DNA of 64,000 bases. It comes from Combretum micranthum. Its lineage: Eukaryota > Streptophyta > Magnoliopsida > Myrtales > Combretaceae. Positions 58,626-64,000 of this stretch are shown piece after piece. The notes beneath the pieces were generated by a model. That model searched no databases and was not told the DNA's origin. It saw only the letters and a list, made by a program, of their open reading frames with translations. The DNA lies in contig JAMXBD010001575.1 in NCBI GenBank assembly GCA_024138025.1, positions 1 through 64,000 on the forward strand, read 5' to 3'. Both the position numbers and the translations under genes were made by a program. The number at the start of each line of letters is the position of its first letter. Within the stretch, counting starts at the first letter, position 1.

Positions 58626-59339
58626 TTACAGCTAGTAAGCACCACACTCTCCATCTATAAGTAACCCAACTAGTAGTAACGGTCTAAGCTAGCTGACTAA
58701 ACACTGATGCTGCCTATACTAGTAGGATATGTTTAATAGCCGTACTTTATGCCTTACGGGATGTTGACCAGCCATCCGATCATGCTCTACCATTGACTTA
58801 GCCTACAACCGAATCATCAAGCAATATCGCTCTACCACAGGGGCATCATTCGCTGTCGGCCTTTATGCCATGGCCACCATCGACACTGCCTAGACAAGCT
58901 TCACAATAGTAGCCCATGTATGGCTCGGTTCCTTTTACTAGCGAGACTCTTGCACTTAGTTTATGTTCAGCTTAATATGCTCGTGCACCACCTTATGGAT
59001 ACTATCCATCATTCCCCTCTATTGTTTTCGCCTCCACTGCGCAAACAACCTTGGGCACCAATTCCAGTTAATTCACTCAACGTTAAAGGCATAGGGGATA
59101 GTGTAGATAAGACTTTTGTTATGTCTTTTGCTTAATCAAACTTTTAGATTTTTGTTCCTTCATTTCTATTTACACAAGGTTATATATATTTGTATTATAC
59201 GATTGAACAACTTTTTGAGTGTTTTATTACATATAGCGTATCTATATGTTGTGTTGCTCACACAACATAATACATATTCACATATTTTCTTTGAATTGTT
59301 GGTTTGTTCTATGTATGATGGAGATAATTTATAAAATAT
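58626..59339 (+). other. CACTA 3' region, no further gene
   Basis: Low-complexity, proline-coding stretches occur at 58620-59110 and may be the C-terminal tail of the second gene. Short open frames at 58920-59135 and 59116-59334 have no recognisable domain. Confidence 0.35.
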
Positions 59340-59639
59340 CATATATAATATGACATAGTTGTATATATATATTAATATATATAATTTATAAATATTATAT
59401 CACTAACAATAATATAATATATATTCAAATATCACATAATTTATAAAACATATATATCACAAACTAATAATATTAATATAATATATATTCAAATATTACG
59501 TTTAATTTATAAAAATATATATCACTAATAAGAATATAAATATAATTAATATAATACATTATAATGTAAATATAAATACTAATATATATTCATATATATA
59601 AACACATATTTATAAATTATTTTTAAAAATAGGATATAC
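59340..59639. repeat. AT-rich tandem repeat
   Basis: Three loose copies of a unit of about 65-75 bp with ATAATATATATTCAAATAT, then AATTTATAAAA, then ATATATATCAC cores. Almost pure A/T. Confidence 0.55.
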
Positions 59640-61049
59640 TGATAAGTATCAAAAGACCTTTATTTATAGTACTTATTGAATATGACTTTATATGGATTTC
59701 GTGTCAATTCATCAAGAAAAAGGATATTTAATTGATTGATATTTGATTGTAGGGTTTTAAGGAAGATATTTTAAAGATTTAAGAATGATTTAAGCAAAAC
59801 AAGATGAAATTTGACAAAGAATGCAAAATGTTGGTTTTCTATTGTACGCAACCTTCAACACGGCCATGAAGATGTTGGGACAGAGCTTTAAAAAGTGACC
59901 ATAAAGTTTCCCAAATTTTACCTTAGCTGCTACCCAAGAAGTGTAGAAGGCTGTGTTGGAGAAAAAAATGCGACCAGAGGCGAAAATGAAGACTTGCTAG
60001 AGTACACAACCCCGAGCACGGCCGTGCAGGGTGTGGGATACAATGAAAGATGGTTACAACACTATAAATAGTCGTCTTAACCTTTCAGTTTTGTATCCTT
60101 ACACATTCCATACATTCTCAGACACATTTTGGAAACCCTAGGAAAGGAAAAATGAAGAACTTCAAGGGAAAAATGCCGCTCCAACATTTGAAGATCACAA
60201 AACAAATGGGTTTTATTATTCTTGATTCATTCTTGTCTTTTTCTATTTCCTTCATTGTAAACTCCATGGAGGAGTAGATTGTTCATGCCCTAATTATGTG
60301 AAACCCTAAACCATGTGATTAAATTGATGATTGATTTATATTATTGATTTCCTTGAATCTATTCATGTATTAGAATTGTCTTTTAATGAATTATGGCTAG
60401 ATTTCTTACTTGTCCAATTCTTGTTAGATAGAAAGAGTTTTCATCTGGCAAGATAGATCTTCATGAATAGAAAACTTGCATGTTTTATCTAGAGGTAGGA
60501 AAACTTCAAGTTTTTGCATAAAAGATTTAATCTTTGATTAGGGTTTTATTTCTTTAATGCAATTTTGTAAGGCATTGGTGAGGAAAAGGTCTCCACCATC
60601 TCTTATGAGATTAGGAATCAATTAACTCGAGGGAGTAATTGTTTTAATTTTGAATCCCTACAGTTTAAGAGATCAATCCTTGTTAATCGATCTATTTCTT
60701 TTATGAGATTTGACGGTTTAGGGTGGAACATGATTAGGGTATGGTTTTGTGATTTGATATATTTATTGAAAAGCACTAAAATTGATTCTAGGGTTTGCTA
60801 ATTAGTAATTAGGTAATTGGGAATTTTAGCTAATATTCACTCTAAGACTTAAGCTAGATAATAGTGAAAAGGAAATACTAGTACTTGCCCATAGATCCTT
60901 AGGATGATATCCGAGTTTAATTCTATATTACATGATAAGTGCGCTGCCTTATGTGGATCATGGAATTAATAGGATTATAAATTATAACTTTTGATTATAA
61001 ACACACATTATATACATTAATTAATATAGTTTATATTTTGATTTTTCGA
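59640..61049 (+). mobile_element. LTR of a Tat/Retand-like gypsy element
   Basis: Starts TGATAAGTATCAAAAG at 59640. It contains paired palindromes of the ACACGGCC / GCACGGCCGTGC kind (59860-60025), a TATA region CTATAAATAG at 60062-60071, and the CCTTAGGATGATATCCGAG block near 60897-60914, all familiar from plant Tat-lineage LTRs. After it, TTTTGGTGGCC and ACCGGCACATGG (61050-61083) resemble a decayed Tat PBS/leader. No coding region follows, so it is an LTR with a short leader stub. The exact 3' end is uncertain. Confidence 0.5.
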
Positions 61050-61099
61050 TTTTGGTGGCCTAATTTCGTAACCGGCACATGGAAAATTTGAATTTGATA

Positions 61100-61520
61100 T
61101 ATGAGAAGAGTTTCCTGTCGGACAAAAGGAGGCAAGTCTCGCCTCACATAAATCCTGTAATACCTAGCTAGCTCGCAACTTATTCCTGCACTCCTCATTT
61201 CTAACAATTTCCTCTTTTTTTATAGGTTGGATTCTTCATATTTTACTCGTAATGTTCTAGTCTCTGGCTACTTGTGATGATGAATTTTCTAGTATTGATC
61301 AAGTAAGGGATTTGGAAAAGGCAATTGTCAACTCATTTAACCTTTGTGGCGACGTTCGCCTCTATTCGTTTTTTTTTTTTTTTTTTTTCAAGCCACATTG
61401 GTCTCTCGCCAAAAAATGGTGACTCTACTCAAACGACAATGGAGAGGCAAAAATTTAACCTACCGAGGCAAATTTTTTTGCATCTTTTGTCCTTATTCTC
61501 ACCAATATTTCTTATTAGAA
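61100..61520 (+). repeat. CACTA right subterminal region and probable terminus
   Basis: Carries GAGGCAAGTCTCG (61129-61141, identical to 25668-25680), GCCTCACAT, TCGCCTCTATTCG, GAGAGGCAAAAATT and CCGAGGCAAATT. The last 45 bp resemble the reverse complement of the left terminus, ending near TTCTTATTAG. A poly(T) run lies at 61371-61389. The terminus has lost the exact CTAGTG. Confidence 0.45.
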
Positions 61521-62589
61521 AAAAAAGTAACGGTAATGGCATTTTCAAAACGGACTCTTGGTTAATCTAAAAGATTTGAGGACTCAAATGAATATATATG
61601 GGTGTGTGTATATATATACACTTCAATGACACAATCCGAAAGGTAAGCCGTTTTATGGATTTTTAAAGTATTATTTGAAAAGAAGTTCTAGAAAAACATG
61701 TCATACAGTGGGTGAAAATTTTAATTCCCCATGCACGGACGTCACATTTTTTTTATTTATCCTTTGAATTTGTAAATAATTTTTAAAAAATGAAGTGAAA
61801 CAAGAAAAAAAGAAAAAAAGGGAAAGTACGAAATCAAAAATAAACATTTCATTTTCTTCCTCTGCTTCTTTCTAAAGCTCTAACTCTCTCCAAACCAGCA
61901 ATTGCTCATTCACTTCGCGGTATGAAATAAGAAAGAATTAAATTCCAATTCAATAGGAATATAATAGGCTTATAATAACTATTATAATATTCACTTGATG
62001 TAAAAAAATAAAATAAGTAATTATTGAAGTAAAAGGTACAATATCTAGTGTTACTTGTCTTTATTATATAAAGAGGATAATTATATATACGATATTTTTC
62101 AAGACAGGGATATTTATGATAAAGTTAAAAAATAAACTATTGAATAACAATCATAAGTGTAGGGACATGAGTTTTTATTTATCATTTTAAATGATAACAA
62201 TGCATTATAAATTATTATTTTTCTCAACTAAATATCATAATAGTAGCTTTACATAAAATAAAGGAGAATGAATAGTTATTCATTATAAGTGAAAGGGCTG
62301 CAAGTAATCTTCATTTTCAATTTTTTTCCCGTAAAAAATGTTGAACTATTCACATTGTAAAATTATTTGAGATTATTAAGCCATTCTTCTCCACTACGAC
62401 AAACGGTAGTGTCATGTAGAGGAGTGAGGGTTCAATTGGCACCATCAAACAAGAAGAAACAGACAACATGGATCCTTCATAGGTGCATGATGGGGGAGTA
62501 GCTTGGGTTCAGCCATCTAAAAGGACTTTTGGGGAAGTCTTTTCAAACACCATTAGATTCGTTAAAAAAAAAAAAAATAGCCGTCCGAT
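61521..62589. other. Intergenic DNA, no gene seen
   Basis: AT-rich with purine-rich and TA runs. A short hairpin CACTAC / GTAGTG lies at 62392-62411. Confidence 0.5.
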
Positions 62590-63180
62590 GTAAAGTGATA
62601 GGTCAATTAAAAAGTGGTAAGTGTGGTAGGTCAAGGTAAAATCCTAACGTAGTAGATGTAATAGATCAAGGTATGATCCGAAAGTAGTAGGTCAGTAAAA
62701 AATTAATAGATGTGATAGGTCAAGTTATAGTCTTAAAGTGGTAGTTCAGTTAAAAAGTGATAGATGTGATAGGTGTAATAGGTTAAGGAATGGGTATAGG
62801 TAGTCAAAAGTGATAGGTCAATCAAGAAGTAGTAGGTGTGATAAGTTAAGGTATAGTCCTAAAGTGCTAGGTCAGTGAGGAAGTGATAGGTCAGTAAGGA
62901 AGTAAAGGTATGACAGGTTAAGGTACGATCCTAAAGTAATAGGTTAGTGAAGAAACAGTAGGTGTGGTAGGTCCATATAAGATCCTAAAATGGTAGATTA
63001 GTAATAGAAGTGCTAGGTCATGAAAGTGATAGGTTAGTTAGAAAGTAGTAGGTGTGATTGGTGAAGGTATGATCATAAAGTGGTAGATCAATAAAAAAAT
63101 TACAGATATCAAAAGTTATTATGTAATTTTAAAGTGGTGGGTCAATGAAGAAGTGATAGATGGATTAGATCAGCATTTAT
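62590..63180. repeat. Minisatellite with a unit of about 54 bp
   Basis: About ten diverged units of the type TAGGTCAAGGTATGATCC, then TAAAGTGGTAGGTCAGT, then AAAGTGATAGATGTGA. Within a unit the short motif GATAGGT / GGTAGGT recurs, so the array also looks like a decayed 7-10 bp repeat. Confidence 0.7.
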
Positions 63181-64000
63181 CAAGTCATGACTTCCCCAAA
63201 AGTAGCTGGAAGATACATGACGCAACTTTTTCCGGGCATGGCAGTACTGTAAATTTCTTAGCGTGTTTAATTTCTTGCCTCTTCTGCTTAAATGGGCGTA
63301 CTGCAAGTACTGTTGTGGTTTGTACCTAGTTACTACAAAAGAATTTATAAATGTGCTGGCAAGTTTTTCATAAGTTTTAGGCTTATGATGGGAAAATTTG
63401 TCTAGGACGTGCCGAACAAATGATGAATGTGACATAATCAAAGTATATATATAGATATATATTTATAATCGAAAAGTATCTATATGTATATGTATATATT
63501 GCGTCAGTTGTGAGTGTGGCTATTAGACGAAATGTATATATGATATGTAGGATTTTTGTTAGGATGCTTGCACCTTTGGGCGTTTGGTGGGAATTAAGAA
63601 TGCATTCCATATGTGTAAATGCGATGAAGGTAAATTGAATGAACGGATGCCATATGTGATAACATTAAAATATAGACACCCGTGATTGGAATGGAATCCT
63701 AGCGTAACCGTAACGTATGCTTAGTGTGAAGTAACATGGGAGCATTTCGTGTGAGTGCAAACACACAATTCGAGCGTTCAAAGTAAATGTTGTTGAACAT
63801 TTTAATTTAAGATTCTATGATAAAGAGTTCAAAGGGAGTGATGTTGAACATTTAATCAAAGGCTTACTTCAAACTTAATTTTACTCAAACTCAATTAGAA
63901 AAAAAAAAAAAAAAAAAAGATTGATGTTTCTAGACCACTCATTTTTGACAATGTTCTTTATTGAGAGTGTGTCAAATAGGATTGTAGTACCGCATGTAGT
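63181..64000. other. Intergenic DNA, no gene seen
   Basis: AT-rich, with TATA-type microsatellites near 63445-63500 and an A run at 63900-63919. Minus-strand frames at 63142-63610 show no recognisable domain. Confidence 0.5.

Larger units (their letters stand above)
25585..61520 (+). mobile_element. Proposed CACTA (En/Spm-like) transposon split by nested insertions
   Basis: The left end reads CACTAGTAAAAAT at 25585. TNP2-type transposase (26480-29660) and a tnpA/transposase_24-like gene (57640-58625) lie on the same strand in the usual order. Both ends carry the same subterminal motif: the 13-mer GAGGCAAGTCTCG is identical at 25668-25680 and 61129-61141. The right terminus is decayed; the region to about 61520 aligns loosely with the reverse complement of the left end (TTGCATCTTTTG, then TTCTTATTAG). 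The 27 kb between 30293 and 57349 is later insertions. No 3-bp target duplication can be shown, so the exact right end is uncertain. Confidence 0.6.

Noticed and set aside
61011..61015. TATAC as a target duplication of the Tat-like LTR (matching 59635-59639)
   Set aside because: It would make the LTR end in TTA instead of CA and would leave the PBS-like sequence at 61050 unexplained; a 5-bp match in AT-rich DNA is likely by chance.
62392..62411. CACTAC...GTAGTG as a CACTA terminus
   Set aside because: It is a 20-bp hairpin with no subterminal motifs around it; the GAGGCAA motifs stop before 61520.
1..64000. tRNA or rRNA genes, CRISPR arrays, riboswitches, operons
   Set aside because: None was recognised on either strand, and the content is plant nuclear DNA. 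A tRNA scan would settle the tRNA question.

Overview
The window is nuclear DNA of a flowering plant, most likely a eudicot. The evidence is a plant-specific DUF26 secretory gene, a low GC content with long A/T tracts, plant retrotransposon lineages (chromodomain Ty3/gypsy with very long LTRs, a Sirevirus-like Ty1/copia, a Tat-like LTR), a CACTA transposon with plant-type TNP2, and hAT-type elements. I see no bacterial or organellar genes, no tRNA or rRNA genes and no CRISPR. The species cannot be named from the sequence.

Region 1 (1-5370) is the only part that looks like ordinary gene space. The 3' end of a gypsy LTR (1-487) is followed by AT-rich DNA and one intact gene on the minus strand (2407-3123), a two-domain cysteine-rich DUF26 secretory protein with its own TATA box and poly(A) signal. 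Two foldback, MITE-like elements and a diverged direct repeat flank it.

Region 2 (5371-24481) holds two related chromodomain gypsy elements (Tekay/Del type) that meet head to head at 16946/16947. The left one, on the minus strand, has a complete 3.8-kb 5' LTR, a PBS, gag, pol and a truncated 3' LTR. It also carries an unexpected coding segment between the PBS and gag. The right one, on the plus strand, lacks its 5' LTR and most of gag but keeps pol, a PPT and a complete 3.6-kb 3' LTR that contains a run of 44 C.

Region 3 (about 25585-61520) is best read as one old CACTA transposon. Its TNP2 gene (26480-29660) and its second, tnpA-like gene (57640-58625) are now separated by a 27-kb nest. Inside the nest is an old gypsy element of the CRM/Galadriel/Reina type (30293 to about 49055). 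Its two LTRs have each been hit by a 5-kb solo LTR of the same Tekay-like family, at sites only 39 bp apart in LTR coordinates. One solo LTR holds a 905-bp hAT element with an 8-bp target duplication; the other holds a copia solo LTR with a 5-bp duplication. A Sirevirus-like copia element (49141-57349) follows. Its 5' LTR carries a second hAT element, and its own 3' LTR preserves the matching empty site. A Tat-like LTR lies near the right end of the CACTA.

Region 4 (61521-64000) is AT-rich DNA without a recognisable gene and contains a 54-bp minisatellite.

All transposon genes are broken by stops and frameshifts, and three of the four reverse transcriptases have lost a catalytic aspartate. 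The main interest is the layered insertion history, the extra pre-gag segment, and the satellite-like repeats inside the gypsy LTRs. I found no gene cluster that looks like an undescribed metabolic or defence system.
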